From NCBI GenBank assembly GCA_014376765.1, contig JACMQX010000101.1, positions 1 through 47,644 on the forward strand: 47,644 bases of DNA, in the 5' to 3' direction. The notes beneath the pieces are model-generated. The model was not told the origin of the DNA. It ran no database searches and saw nothing but the letters and a program-made list of their open reading frames with translations. The position numbers and the translations under genes were made by a program. Source of the DNA: Ramlibacter sp. Its GTDB lineage: Bacteria > Pseudomonadota > Gammaproteobacteria > Burkholderiales > Burkholderiaceae_C. Below, piece by piece: positions 36,507 to 45,201 of the stretch (its first letter is position 1; each line of letters starts with the position of its first letter).

Positions 36507-38399
36507 ATGAGCCAGAACCCGTCAACCGCCGCCCCCCGGTTCCGCCCCCTCACCTTCGGCGTGACGCGCGTGCTGCTTCGCCAGGGCCAGGGCGGCGTGA
36601 ACTACCTGCGCGCTGAGCAGGACCTGGGCGAACACGCCCACCGCATGACCGACAGGCTGCTGCACTGGGCCAGCGTGGCGCCAGAGCGCACCTACATTGC
36701 AAGGCGTGAGAAGAACGCCGATGGATCCACCGGCGACTGGCGCCGCATCAGTTACGGCCAGGCGCTGGCTGCGGCGCGCAGCATCGGCCAGGCCCTCCTG
36801 GACAGGGGGCTGAGCGCCGACAGGCCGGTCGCCATCCTGAGCGAGAACGACCTGGAGCATGCGCTGCTCGCGTTGGGCTGCATGGTGGTGGGCGTGCCGT
36901 ACTGCCCGGTCTCGCCAGCGTACTCCACCATCAGCCAGGACTTTGAAAAGTTGCGCCATGTGCTGACCACGCTGACCCCTGGCCTTGTCTACGCCGCCGA
37001 TGGGCAGCGCTACGGCAAAGCCATCACCCTCACAACGGGCCCCGATGTTGAGGTGGTGCTGGGCGCAGGCTCTCTGGAAGGCTGCAAGACCAGCTCTTTT
37101 GCCGACCTGCTCGCCACCCACGCCACCGGTGCCGTGGAAGCTGCCATGCACGCCACCGGCCCGGACACCATCACCAAATTTTTGTTCACCTCTGGCTCGA
37201 CCAAGCTGCCCAAGGCCGTCATCAACACCCACGGCATGTGGTGTGCCAACCAGCAACAGATGCGCCAGTCCATGCCCGTGCTGGGCGAAGAGATTGACTG
37301 CAGCGGTCCGGTGCTGGTGGACTGGCTGCCATGGAACCACACCTTTGGCGGCAACCACAACATGGGCCTCACGCTGTACAACGGCGGCACGCTCTACATC
37401 GACGACGGCAAGCCCACCCCCGCGCTGATGCACGAGACGCTGCGCAACCTGCGCGAGATTGCGCCCACCATCTACTTCAATGTGCCCACCGGCTTTGAAG
37501 CGATCGCCAACGCCATGAAGACCGACGCGCTGCTGCGCAAGACGCTTCTTTCGCGGGTGCGCATGTTCTTTTATTCGGGCGCCGCGCTGGCCCAGCCGGT
37601 ATGGGATGCGCTGCACCAGACGCAGGAAATGGAAGTCGGCGAGCGCATCGTCATGGGGACCGGCCTGGGGATGACCGAGTCCTCGCCCTTTGCGGTGTTT
37701 GTGACCAGCCCGAACGTCAACTCGGGCGACATCGGCGTGCCCTGCCCCGGCATGGAACTCAAGCTCGTGCCGTCGGATGGCAAGACCGAAGTGCGCTACC
37801 GCGGGCCCAATGTCACGCCGGGCTACTGGCGCTCGCCTGCTGCCACGGCTGAAGCGTTTGATGAAGAAGGTTTTTTTGCAACCGGCGACGCGGTGAAGTG
37901 GATCGATGAGAAAGACATCCACCAGGGCCTGAAGTTTGATGGCCGCATTGCCGAAGACTTCAAGCTCGCCACCGGCACCTTTGTGAGCGTGGGGCCGATG
38001 CGTGCAAAAATCATCGCGGCCGGTGCGCCTTGTGTGCAGGACGCGGTGATCACCGGCATCAACCTCAAGGAGGTCGGCGCGATGATTTTCCCGACGCAGG
38101 CCGTGCGCACCTTGAGCGGCTTGCCAGCGGGCGCCGCCATGCAGGAAGTGTTGGCCAGCGCACCGGTGCTCGCGCATTTCCAGAAAGTAGTCAACACCCT
38201 CGCCCAATCCGGCACGGGCAGCGCCAACCGTGTGGCGCGTTTGCTGCTGATGGCCGAGCCGCCCTCCATCGACAAAGGCGAGGTGACCGACAAAGGCTCC
38301 ATCAACCAGCGCGCCGTGCTCAAGCACCGTGAAGCGCTGGCCCGCGCCCTGCATGACGGCAGCGCGCCGCACATCATTCTTCCGCAAGCATCGGCATGA
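36507..38399 (+). CDS. feruloyl-CoA synthase-type acyl-CoA ligase
   Basis: This 630-residue AMP-binding protein starts MSQNPSTAAPRFRPL. The AMP-binding loop is LFTSGSTKLPKAVINTHG, followed by FYSGAALAQPVWDAL, MGTGLGMTESSP and TGDAVKWID. The feruloyl-CoA synthase landmark FDGRIAEDFKLATGTFVSVG is present. The enzyme activates ferulate or related hydroxycinnamates with ATP and CoA. A gap of 51 bases separates it from the crotonase, and its stop overlaps the SDR remnant (ATGA). Confidence 0.9.
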   Translation: MSQNPSTAAPRFRPLTFGVTRVLLRQGQGGVNYLRAEQDLGEHAHRMTDRLLHWASVAPERTYIARREKNADGSTGDWRRISYGQALAAARSIGQALLDRGLSADRPVAILSENDLEHALLALGCMVVGVPYCPVSPAYSTISQDFEKLRHVLTTLTPGLVYAADGQRYGKAITLTTGPDVEVVLGAGSLEGCKTSSFADLLATHATGAVEAAMHATGPDTITKFLFTSGSTKLPKAVINTHGMWCANQQQMRQSMPVLGEEIDCSGPVLVDWLPWNHTFGGNHNMGLTLYNGGTLYIDDGKPTPALMHETLRNLREIAPTIYFNVPTGFEAIANAMKTDALLRKTLLSRVRMFFYSGAALAQPVWDALHQTQEMEVGERIVMGTGLGMTESSPFAVFVTSPNVNSGDIGVPCPGMELKLVPSDGKTEVRYRGPNVTPGYWRSPAATAEAFDEEGFFATGDAVKWIDEKDIHQGLKFDGRIAEDFKLATGTFVSVGPMRAKIIAAGAPCVQDAVITGINLKEVGAMIFPTQAVRTLSGLPAGAAMQEVLASAPVLAHFQKVVNTLAQSGTGSANRVARLLLMAEPPSIDKGEVTDKGSINQRAVLKHREALARALHDGSAPHIILPQASA

Positions 38400-38473
38400 A
38401 CATCAACGGACAAGCCGCGATCGTGACCGGTGGCGCATCGGGCCTGGGCGAAGCCACCGCACGCGAACCTTAG
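38396..38473 (+). pseudogene. N-terminal remnant of an SDR gene
   Basis: ATG 38396 overlaps the synthase stop by ATGA and reads MNINGQAAIVTGGASGLGEA, then TAREP and a TAG stop at 38471-38473. This is the beta-alpha-beta start of a short-chain dehydrogenase (TGGASGLGEATA, the cofactor-binding glycine motif), with the remaining 230 or so residues missing. The frame then meets the MarR gene 3 bases later. The usual SDR after such operons acts on a 3-hydroxyacyl-CoA intermediate. The likely cause is a deletion that removed most of the gene. Confidence 0.8.
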
Positions 38474-38476
38474 CAA

Positions 38477-38953
38477 ATGCAAATGTCCACCAAACCCGCC
38501 ACCAAGCCTGCCCCGCCCCCCGCCGTAGACAAAGTCGACGCCAGCTACCTCGAAAGCCTGGTCGGCTACAACGCGCGCCGCGCAGCGCTTGCCGTGATCG
38601 AGGTCTTTCTGGACCGCATGGCTGTCTACGATCTGCGCCCGGTGGACTTCTCGGTGCTCTCGCTCATCACCCACAACCCTGGCATCACCTCGCGCCAGTT
38701 GTGCAGCACGCTGAGCATCCTGCCGCCTAACCTGGTGGGCATGATCAACGCGATGGAAAGGCGCGGCCTGATCCGCCGCATCCCCCACCCGCACGACGGC
38801 CGCGCCACCGGGCTGCACCTCACAACCGCGGGTAAGAAGCTGGTGCGCGAGGCGGAACAAACTGCTGCGGAACTGGAGGGCGACGTAGCCGGCCGCCTTA
38901 CACCCACAGAGCGCAAGACGCTGATCCGGCTGCTGCAAAAAATCTATCTGTAA
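38477..38953 (+). CDS. MarR family transcriptional regulator
   Basis: The 158-residue protein has the MarR layout: a dimerisation helix (ASYLESLVGYNARRAALAVIEVF), a winged helix (LCSTLSILPPNLVGMINAMERRGLIRRI) and the wing HDGRATGLHLTTAG. MarR proteins commonly repress hydroxycinnamate catabolic genes and are released by the CoA thioester. No good ribosome site precedes the ATG, consistent with the deletion that removed the SDR gene having fused new upstream DNA to it. It probably acts at 35619-35648. Confidence 0.88.
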   Translation: MQMSTKPATKPAPPPAVDKVDASYLESLVGYNARRAALAVIEVFLDRMAVYDLRPVDFSVLSLITHNPGITSRQLCSTLSILPPNLVGMINAMERRGLIRRIPHPHDGRATGLHLTTAGKKLVREAEQTAAELEGDVAGRLTPTERKTLIRLLQKIYL

Positions 38954-39058
38954 ATCCCCAACCCATGGGACACCGCGCTATTGTTTATGTAGCGCAACGC
39001 CCATAAACTCATCCTCCCTGCAAAAACAAAACCCGCGTCCAATCCGTGAGGAGACAAG

Positions 39059-39376
39059 ATGAGTGTCAAGGACAACGCCGCCATCAACCAGCTGTTCGAG
39101 CTGCTGGAAGCGCGGTATGCAATGCGCGTGCTCTGGGCGCTCAAAGACGGCCACCCGCAAACCTTCCGCCTGCTGCAGGACAGCGTTGGCGGCATCACAC
39201 CCAACACGCTGAACACCCGCATCAAGGCGTTGCGCGAAGCCGGCCTCATGACACACGGCACAGACGGCTACATCGTCACCCCCACCGGCACCGATTTGCT
39301 CAAACGCATGTCCGACCTGCAGGCCTTCTCGGGCAAGTGGGTGCTCAACCAGACACGGAAAAAAATACCCGCATGA
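39059..39376 (+). CDS. winged-helix transcriptional regulator (HxlR-like)
   Basis: The 105-residue protein has a GAGGAG ribosome site before ATG 39059. The fold reads NQLFELLEARYAMRVLWALKDG, PNTLNTRIKALREAGLM and GYIVTPTGTDLL, a HxlR-like winged helix-turn-helix, though the typical cysteine of redox-sensing HxlR members is absent. Its stop overlaps the FAH-family gene by ATGA, so it probably regulates that gene or a nearby operon. Confidence 0.85.
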   Translation: MSVKDNAAINQLFELLEARYAMRVLWALKDGHPQTFRLLQDSVGGITPNTLNTRIKALREAGLMTHGTDGYIVTPTGTDLLKRMSDLQAFSGKWVLNQTRKKIPA

Positions 39377-40548
39377 ACTCATCACTTGCCGTAGCCACCT
39401 GCCTGCCCGCCGACGCGGACCGGGCCATCCTCGTAGGCCGTATCTGGCTGGAGGGTACGGGCCCGATGCTGGTGCGAATCATGGGCGACGGGATCTACGA
39501 CCTCACCGACCTGGCCGCCACATCAAGCCAGCTGCTGGAGCTGGCTGACCCGGTGGGCACATTGCGCGAATACGGCGGCGCGCGCATCGCGTCCACCGCC
39601 CAGGTGCTGGCCAACTCGGCCGAAGATGCACGCGACCCTGCCCTGCCCTGGTTCCTTGCGCCTTGCGACCTGCAGGCCATCAAGGCGGCGGGCGTGACGT
39701 TTGTGTCGAGCATGCTGGAGCGCGTGATTGAGGAGCAGGCACGGGGCGACGCCGGCAAGGCGCTGGCGGTACGCGAGGCCGTGGTGGCGGTGATCGGCAA
39801 CAACCTGGCCAGCATCAAACCCGGCTCGCCGGAGGCCATGAAATTGAAAGACGTGCTGATTGCGCAGGGCGTGTGGTCGCAGTACCTGGAAGTGGGCATC
39901 GGCCCTGACGCCGAGATCTTCACCAAGTCCCAGCCCATGAGCGCGGTGGGCGTGGGCGCCGAGGTCGGCATCCACCCAGGCAGCGTCTGGAACAACCCGG
40001 AGCCCGAGGTGGTGCTGGCCCTCAACTCGCGCGGCGAAGCGGTGGGCGCGGCCCTGGGCAACGACGTCAACCTGCGCGACTTTGAAGGGCGCAGCGCACT
40101 GCTGCTGGGCAAGGCCAAAGACAACAACGCGTCATGCGCCATCGGCCCGTTCATCCGCCTTTTTGACGAGCATTTCAGCATCGACGATGTGCGCCAGTGC
40201 GACCTGGCCATGCGCGTCACAGGGCCGGAGGGTTTTGTGATGGAAGGCGCCAGTTCCCTCAGCAAGATCAGCCGCGACCCGCTGGACCTGGTGGGCCAGG
40301 CCATTGGCCAGAACCACCAGTACCCTGATGGTTTCATGCTCTTCATGGGCACCATGTTCGCGCCCACGCAAGACCGGCACGGGCCGGGGCAGGGCTTTAC
40401 CCATGTGGTGGGAGACGTGGTGACTGTGTCCACCCCCCGGCTCGGCACCCTGGTAAACCGCGTCAACACCTCCGACCAGGTGGCGCCGTGGACGTTCGGT
40501 GTGGGCGCACTGATGCGCAACCTTGGCCGGCGCGGGTTGATCCGCTGA
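39373..40548 (+). CDS. fumarylacetoacetate hydrolase (FAH) family protein
   Basis: The ATG at 39373 overlaps the regulator stop and gives 391 residues. Metal ligands are in [10 protein letters not shown] (Glu-x-Glu) and in [11 protein letters not shown] (Asp). The FAH core also shows [20 protein letters not shown] and [22 protein letters not shown]. This 390-residue branch includes enzymes that handle keto-deoxy sugar acids or aromatic ring-cleavage products. The specific substrate is not known. Confidence 0.87.
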   Translation: MNSSLAVATCLPADADRAILVGRIWLEGTGPMLVRIMGDGIYDLTDLAATSSQLLELADPVGTLREYGGARIASTAQVLANSAEDARDPALPWFLAPCDLQAIKAAGVTFVSSMLERVIEEQARGDAGKALAVREAVVAVIGNNLASIKPGSPEAMKLKDVLIAQGVWSQYLEVGIGPDAEIFTKSQPMSAVGVGAEVGIHPGSVWNNPEPEVVLALNSRGEAVGAALGNDVNLRDFEGRSALLLGKAKDNNASCAIGPFIRLFDEHFSIDDVRQCDLAMRVTGPEGFVMEGASSLSKISRDPLDLVGQAIGQNHQYPDGFMLFMGTMFAPTQDRHGPGQGFTHVVGDVVTVSTPRLGTLVNRVNTSDQVAPWTFGVGALMRNLGRRGLIR

Positions 40549-40616
40549 ACGCCCTCGCGCCCCAGACCCCACGTCTACAATTTCCGGCACCTCTCAATTT
40601 CTTAGGATTCCGCAAA

Positions 40617-40967
40617 ATGATCACCACCCCTTCCGGCCTGCAATACGAAGACACCACCGTTGGTAACGGCTCTGAAGCCACCAAGGGCCAGCATGTGCAT
40701 GTGCACTACACCGGCTGGCTCTACAACGACGGCGTGCAGGGCGCCAAGTTCGACTCCAGCGTGGACCGCAACGACCCGTTCGCCTTCTCGCTGGGCGCGG
40801 GCATGGTCATCAAGGGCTGGGACGAAGGCGTGGCCGGCATGAAGACCGGCGGCAAGCGCACGCTGGTGATCCCGCCCGCGCTGGGTTATGGCGCACGTGG
40901 TGCGGGTGGTGTGATCCCGCCGAATGCAACGTTGAAGTTCGACGTGGAACTGCTCGACGCGCATTGA
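40617..40967 (+). CDS. FKBP-type peptidyl-prolyl cis-trans isomerase
   Basis: The 116-residue protein is a single FKBP domain: [28 protein letters not shown] (key residues H, Y and FDSS), [31 protein letters not shown] (core [12 protein letters not shown]), [19 protein letters not shown]. FKBPs speed cis-trans isomerisation of proline peptide bonds and assist folding. No signal peptide is visible, so it acts in the cytoplasm. TACAAT, 40 bases upstream, may be a -10 box. Confidence 0.94.
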   Translation: MITTPSGLQYEDTTVGNGSEATKGQHVHVHYTGWLYNDGVQGAKFDSSVDRNDPFAFSLGAGMVIKGWDEGVAGMKTGGKRTLVIPPALGYGARGAGGVIPPNATLKFDVELLDAH

Positions 40968-41000
40968 AGACGCCCCAATAGCAGCGCCTGCGGCGTTGTG

Positions 41001-41040
41001 AACTGACCGCCGCGCTGTCGCGCGGTGTGCCGGTCACTTC
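41001..41040 (+). terminator. terminator hairpin after the FKBP gene
   Basis: CCGCGC (41010-41015) pairs with GCGCGG (41020-41025) around the loop TGTC, and TGACCG (41004-41009) pairs with CGGTCA (41031-41036) with a bulge of 5 bases on one side. It lies 34 bases after the FKBP stop. No long T-run follows. Confidence 0.5.
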
Positions 41041-41136
41041 ATTGGTTTCTGTCCCGCTGTTTCACGCAGACGAAAGACCACCACCGGCGCGACGGGCAGA
41101 GCTTTGGGGTCAAATCACTCGCGCCGAGGGTCTGTC

Positions 41137-41157
41137 TGTCATGCAATGTCATACAAT
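41137..41157 (+). promoter_or_regulatory. tandem direct repeats over the vapBC promoter
   Basis: TGTCATGCAA (41137-41146) and TGTCATACAA (41147-41156) are adjacent 10-base repeats differing at one position; they cover TACAAT (41152-41157), a likely -10 box, 23 bases before the antitoxin ATG. Ribbon-helix-helix antitoxins bind tandem sites one helical turn apart, so this is a plausible autoregulatory operator. Confidence 0.5.
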
Positions 41158-41180
41158 AGGGCCCAATCCAAGGAGCCATC

Positions 41181-41486
41181 ATGCGAGTCAATGCACGATT
41201 TGAAGGCGTGGCCGAAAAACAGGTGGAGTATCTGGCCGCCACCACGGGGCAAAAGGTCAGTGAAGTCCTGCGCCAAAGCGTCGATCATTACTACCAGCAC
41301 GTTCGCGGTGGCAGTGGCCGGTTGACGCACCTGTATAAATTTTTCGGCAAGGGCGACAGCGGCAAGAGCGACGTATCGGCCAACGTCAAGCTTTACCTCG
41401 ACAAGTCATTGGCGGCCAAATATGAACATCCGCCAGCTAAAGAGGCTGTTCGCGCGCTGCCGAAAAAGACGAAGCCCAAAGCATGA
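41181..41486 (+). CDS. ribbon-helix-helix antitoxin (VapB/CopG-like)
   Basis: The 101-residue protein has an AAGGAG ribosome site before ATG 41181. The N-terminus fits a ribbon-helix-helix: strand MRVNARFEG, then helices VAEKQVEYLAATTG and KVSEVLRQSVDHYYQHV. The C-terminal half, with many Lys residues, would bind the toxin. Its stop codon overlaps the start of the PIN toxin (ATGA), the standard layout of VapBC-like modules. Confidence 0.83.
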   Translation: MRVNARFEGVAEKQVEYLAATTGQKVSEVLRQSVDHYYQHVRGGSGRLTHLYKFFGKGDSGKSDVSANVKLYLDKSLAAKYEHPPAKEAVRALPKKTKPKA

Positions 41487-41896
41487 TCATTGTTGATACA
41501 GGCTTTCTCTACGCCTTGCTGGACAGGTCTGACGCCTGGCACGAGCGGGCGGTTGCAGCGGCGCCCACGGTAGAAGAAGGCTGGGTCACCACCTGGCCGG
41601 TGTTGACGGAGGCCACACACCTGATCGGTCGTCGACTGGGCACCCGCTTTGCATCTGCACTGATGGACGAAGTGGCCGAAGGCGGGCTCGTTGCATGGGA
41701 CATTCCGCCCGGCGAGGCCCGGCGGATTCCCGCCATGATGTTGCGCTACCAGAGCCTGCCCATGGACCTGGCCGACGCTTCGCTGGTTCTGGTGGCCAAC
41801 CACCTTGGGCACGGCCGGATTTTGACCACAGATGAGCGTGACTTTGGGGCTTACCGCTGGAAGAACAGGCAGCCGTTTACCAATTTGCTGGGGTGA
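41483..41896 (+). CDS. PIN-domain toxin (VapC-like ribonuclease)
   Basis: The 137-residue PIN protein has the acidic active-site residues Asp5 (IIVDTGF), Glu43 (LTEATHL), Asp95 and Asp98 (PMDLADASL), and Asp117 (TTDERDF). VapC toxins cleave tRNA or rRNA with Mg2+ and are held inactive by the coupled antitoxin. All key residues are intact. It is convergent with the DUF11 protein gene, 59 bases away. Confidence 0.88.
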   Translation: MIIVDTGFLYALLDRSDAWHERAVAAAPTVEEGWVTTWPVLTEATHLIGRRLGTRFASALMDEVAEGGLVAWDIPPGEARRIPAMMLRYQSLPMDLADASLVLVANHLGHGRILTTDERDFGAYRWKNRQPFTNLLG

Positions 41897-41955
41897 CTGA
41901 ACTTGAGCAACATGGGTCGCGCGCGCAGCAGATGAAGGGTTCAGCCGCCTTCAAC

Positions 41956-43617
41956 TCAAGAGCCTGTGGCCGTGACCCCGCAGGTTACGGCCAACGACAG
42001 ACTGCTGCCCGACGGCAGTGCAGGCAGTGCAATTCCTGACCCCTGCAACGCGGGAATGGTGAGAGTGCCCGCTGACGGGCAAACAGCACCTCCGCTGGTT
42101 GAATTGCAGGACACCTGATTGCACTGCAATCCCGCAGATGCGGGGTCCGCCAGCACGGTGCCATCGGCGTCGGACGGCCCGATGTTGGTCACACTGAGCA
42201 AATAGGTCGTCGTGCTCCCCGCTACAACACTTGCTGCTCCGTTGCTTTTGGTCAGCGACACATTGGCTGACCGGGTGTTGGTGAATGCACAGGTTGAGTC
42301 AACGTGGGCGGGTGGTGTCAAGACCACCGATCGGGTCACGCCCGCAAGCGAAGTGGAAACAGGCGCAATGACTGCGCCAGTCACGTCGTTGGTGCAGGTG
42401 ACGGCTGATACGTACTTCGTGATGCTGGCGTTAGACCCTGACGTCTCGGTCACTGTGATGTTCCCTTGGTAACTCTGCTGATAACCAGTCAGGGCGCCAT
42501 TGCCCTGGTTCACCGCGCTGAGCAAACCCAGGTCGGTCTGCACCGCCAGACTGAAGGTACCGGTGTCACCGTTGGGTACGGTCTTTCGGACTCTCATGCG
42601 CGTTTGTTTGTTGTTGGTGATGGTGCAGATCGCGGCATAGTCGGTCAGGCTGAAATTGCCGCTGATCGTGCGGTTGGCGTTGTTCACTGTGATGTAGGAC
42701 GCCGCGCTTGCGCCAGAAGGGGTCGTGCACGCAATGGTGGCCGTTGACTCCCATCCTGCAGACAGCGCTTCGGTCAGCGTGATTTGCCGGACGCCGCCGG
42801 TGATGCTGAGCGGAAAAGTGAAAGTCTGGCTCTGTCCCGTCGTGAGGGTGACGCTCGATGGCGTCACGGAGGCGGTGGGGCTTGCAGTAGTCGAGAAGCT
42901 GAAGGTCTGCGTCGTGCTGGCAGGGTCCGTCTGCTTGGTCAGCCGGATATAGCCCAGCACAGTGACGCCCGTGACATAGGACGAGACATTCTCATTGCAT
43001 TTGGAGTTGGTCGAGGCGGTGAGGTTGGCAGCGGTACAACTGGGCGCGACCTGGTTGTCCCATGCCAGCAAATACGGAATCGAGAGCTGATTGGTACCGG
43101 GCGCAGCCATACAGTTGGCCTTCACGCCCGTGATCTGCAATGTCGCCGTCGATGAACCCAGGAAGTCGCCGCAGGCAGCACCGCCGTCAAGGTTTGCAAA
43201 CGGTGCAGGCGTAGACGGAAACACCCCGACTGAGCAAAGGTCAGCCGCGTTGTTCCGTGATGGGTAATTGCCGGACTGCCCCAGGAACACGCCGATCGCA
43301 TAGCGATCCGGCGAGCCGGAGGCCAGGGATGCAATCACGTCCAGGGAGATGTACTGGCCAGCTACGCAAGAGGTGATGGCGGTCGCAGCAGGTTGCGTAA
43401 AGGTAATTTGTGCGGTCAGGTCATTGGCAGTGCAGCCCAAGTTCTTGGCTGCACGAGTGCCAGCACACGCCTGATCCTTGGCCCCCAGCACTGTGGCAGT
43501 CTGTGCCGGTCCGATCAAAGGGCATGTCACCACCACCAGCACCACCAGGAACTTGAACAGCTGTAGAAATCGGGACATCAGGTCAAGCATCTGTCGTAAT
43601 GTGGGAAAACTTACCAT
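41956..43617 (-). CDS. large secreted DUF11-type surface protein
   Basis: The frame encodes up to 553 residues. The start is unclear (ATG 43617, 43590 or 43578), and only the last puts the signal peptide (SRFLQLFKFLVVLVVVTCPLIG) at the N-terminus. Ser, Thr, Ala and Cys dominate. Two repeats of a prealbumin/SdrD-like type (RLTKQTDPASTTQTFSFST, RVRKTVPNGDTGTFSLAV) are followed by a DUF11 repeat (SLTKSNGAASVVAGSTTTYLLSVTNIGPSD). I find no C-terminal anchor of the PEP-CTERM or IPTL-CTERM kind. It is divergent from the pilin operon. Its low-GC-poor, Thr-rich codon use hints at a surface adhesin. Confidence 0.75.
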   Translation of the reverse strand: MVSFPTLRQMLDLMSRFLQLFKFLVVLVVVTCPLIGPAQTATVLGAKDQACAGTRAAKNLGCTANDLTAQITFTQPAATAITSCVAGQYISLDVIASLASGSPDRYAIGVFLGQSGNYPSRNNAADLCSVGVFPSTPAPFANLDGGAACGDFLGSSTATLQITGVKANCMAAPGTNQLSIPYLLAWDNQVAPSCTAANLTASTNSKCNENVSSYVTGVTVLGYIRLTKQTDPASTTQTFSFSTTASPTASVTPSSVTLTTGQSQTFTFPLSITGGVRQITLTEALSAGWESTATIACTTPSGASAASYITVNNANRTISGNFSLTDYAAICTITNNKQTRMRVRKTVPNGDTGTFSLAVQTDLGLLSAVNQGNGALTGYQQSYQGNITVTETSGSNASITKYVSAVTCTNDVTGAVIAPVSTSLAGVTRSVVLTPPAHVDSTCAFTNTRSANVSLTKSNGAASVVAGSTTTYLLSVTNIGPSDADGTVLADPASAGLQCNQVSCNSTSGGAVCPSAGTLTIPALQGSGIALPALPSGSSLSLAVTCGVTATGS

Positions 43618-43787
43618 TTATTCGTCTTGATGCTACCGCATACAAAAGTGCAGGCTCGACGCAAGCGCAACGAATGCATTCAGCTTGGGTCGAACACCGT
43701 CCATCCCCCAGATCAAACCGCCCGTCTTATCTGTGAATTTTTCCCATGTCTGCGCTAGACTCGCGTCATAAGCAGTGCGGAGCAGTC

Positions 43788-44174
43788 ATGAAAAAAGAAG
43801 GTGGATTTACATTGATCGAGGTGATGGTGACCGTTGCCATCGTGGGCATCCTTGCCTCTATTGCCTACCCTTCGTACCTCAGTCAGATACGCAAATCGCG
43901 CAGGGCCGAAGCTCAGTCGACCCTGATGAGCATTGCGGGCAAGCAACAGCAAATGATGCTTGACACGCGCAGCTACGCTGACAGCGTGGCAACTCTCAAC
44001 ATGACGGTAGCTTCCAGCGTTTCAACTAACTACAGTATTTCGCTGACCGTCACTACAGCGACCGTTCCAACGTTCAGCGCTCTGGCCACACCCATAGGCG
44101 GCCAGGCCGCAGACTCCTGTGGCGCTTTGAGCGTTAACCAGGCCGGCGTGAAGAGCCCATCAAACTGCTGGTAG
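43788..44174 (+). CDS. pilE: type IV pilin, PilE-like minor pilin
   Basis: The ATG at 43788 follows GGAG and gives 128 residues. The prepilin signal is MKKEGG with cleavage before FTLIEVMVTVAIVGILASIAYPSY, including Glu at position +5. A single Cys pair near the C-terminus (SCGALSVN .. SNCW) forms the disulfide-bonded D-region typical of pilins. It begins the operon of minor pilins. The promoter region before it is 170 bases long. Confidence 0.88.
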   Translation: MKKEGGFTLIEVMVTVAIVGILASIAYPSYLSQIRKSRRAEAQSTLMSIAGKQQQMMLDTRSYADSVATLNMTVASSVSTNYSISLTVTTATVPTFSALATPIGGQAADSCGALSVNQAGVKSPSNCW

Positions 44175-44182
44175 GCCGCGCG

Positions 44183-44665
44183 ATGAACAAGCCCCACACC
44201 CTGCAGCGTTTCCACAGCGGGTTCACGCTCATCGAGTTGATGATCACGGTGGCGATCCTGGCCATCACTATGTCGATCGCCGCGCCGGGGTTCAGGGAGC
44301 TTCTGACAGCACAGCGGATGCGTTCAGTGGCCTACGACATGACAAGTTCACTGGTGCTGGCCCGCAGCGAAGCTGTCAAGCGCGGACTGAATGTCAACAT
44401 CGAACCCAATGCCAGCGGATGGCAAGCGGGCTGGACCGTACGCGTCCCCTCAACAGCAGACATCGTCACAAGCCGCAACGCTGCGGGCAATGGCGTTGTG
44501 TTCACGACCTCACCCGGCACAGTGACCTTCGATCTCAATGGAAGGTTGTCCAGCGCGTCCACTGTGGTTCGCTTCGAGATCACTGACGGCGCAACTCGCA
44601 GCCGCTGCATCTCCCTTGATCCATCCGGGCGGCCTAAAAGTGTCGTCACGGCCTGCCCGTCATGA
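44183..44665 (+). CDS. fimT: GspH/FimT family minor pilin
   Basis: The 160-residue protein has the prepilin motif HSG with cleavage before FTLIELMITVAILAITMS, and the FimT pattern LTAQRMRSVAYDMTSSLVLARSEAVKRG. The C-terminus reads CISLDPSGRPK, common for FimT. It is 8 bases downstream of the pilE-like gene and its stop overlaps pilV (ATGA). It acts in assembly of type IV pili and in DNA uptake in relatives. Confidence 0.9.
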   Translation: MNKPHTLQRFHSGFTLIELMITVAILAITMSIAAPGFRELLTAQRMRSVAYDMTSSLVLARSEAVKRGLNVNIEPNASGWQAGWTVRVPSTADIVTSRNAAGNGVVFTTSPGTVTFDLNGRLSSASTVVRFEITDGATRSRCISLDPSGRPKSVVTACPS

Positions 44666-45201
44666 GTGCGCCCATGACCACCCATTCCACCCAGCGCGGC
44701 GCAGCGATGATGGAGGTGCTGATCACGATGATGATCATCGCTTTCGGGCTGCTTGGTTTTGTGGGGCTGCAAGGGCAAACCACCTTGGCACAGATAGAGG
44801 CCTACCAGCGCACGCAAGCACTGATTCTGCTGAATGACATGGCCGCACGCATGGTTTTGAACCGCACGAATATTGCCGCTTACGCGGCCAACAATATTGG
44901 CATTACCGACCCGGGCGCGTGCGGTACTGCAGCTACGCTGGCGACAAAGGATATCTGCGAATGGAGCCTGTTGATCCAGGGCTCCAGCGAAGTAAAAGAC
45001 GGCGCCAAGCTGGGCGCCGTGACGGGCGCGAGGGGCTGCATCGTCGCCATCAGCGCCACGCAGTACGTTGTCAGCCTTGTGTGGCAAGGCGTGCAACCGT
45101 CCGGGGCGCCTGCCACTACCTGCGGCGCCAATGCCTACGCCGCTGAGAACACCCGGCGGGCCGTCACTACGGTCGTCAACATAGCGACGCTTGGAACATG
45201 A
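44662..45201 (+). CDS. pilV: type IV pilus modification protein PilV
   Basis: The 179-residue protein shows the PilV N-terminus: cleavage after RG, then AAMMEVLITMMIIAFGLLGF with Glu at +5 and the following QTTLAQIEAYQRTQALILLNDMAARM. It is coupled to fimT and pilW on both sides by ATGA overlaps. Confidence 0.9.
   Translation: MSAPMTTHSTQRGAAMMEVLITMMIIAFGLLGFVGLQGQTTLAQIEAYQRTQALILLNDMAARMVLNRTNIAAYAANNIGITDPGACGTAATLATKDICEWSLLIQGSSEVKDGAKLGAVTGARGCIVAISATQYVVSLVWQGVQPSGAPATTCGANAYAAENTRRAVTTVVNIATLGT

Noticed and set aside
36522-38387. A 621-codon open frame on the minus strand opposite the feruloyl-CoA synthase gene
   Set aside because: It mirrors a well-conserved gene in high-GC DNA, and its translation is rich in His, Arg and Gly with no recognisable domain.
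39495-40520. A 341-codon minus-strand open frame opposite the FAH-family gene
   Set aside because: Ser/Pro/Arg-rich translation typical of an antisense frame.
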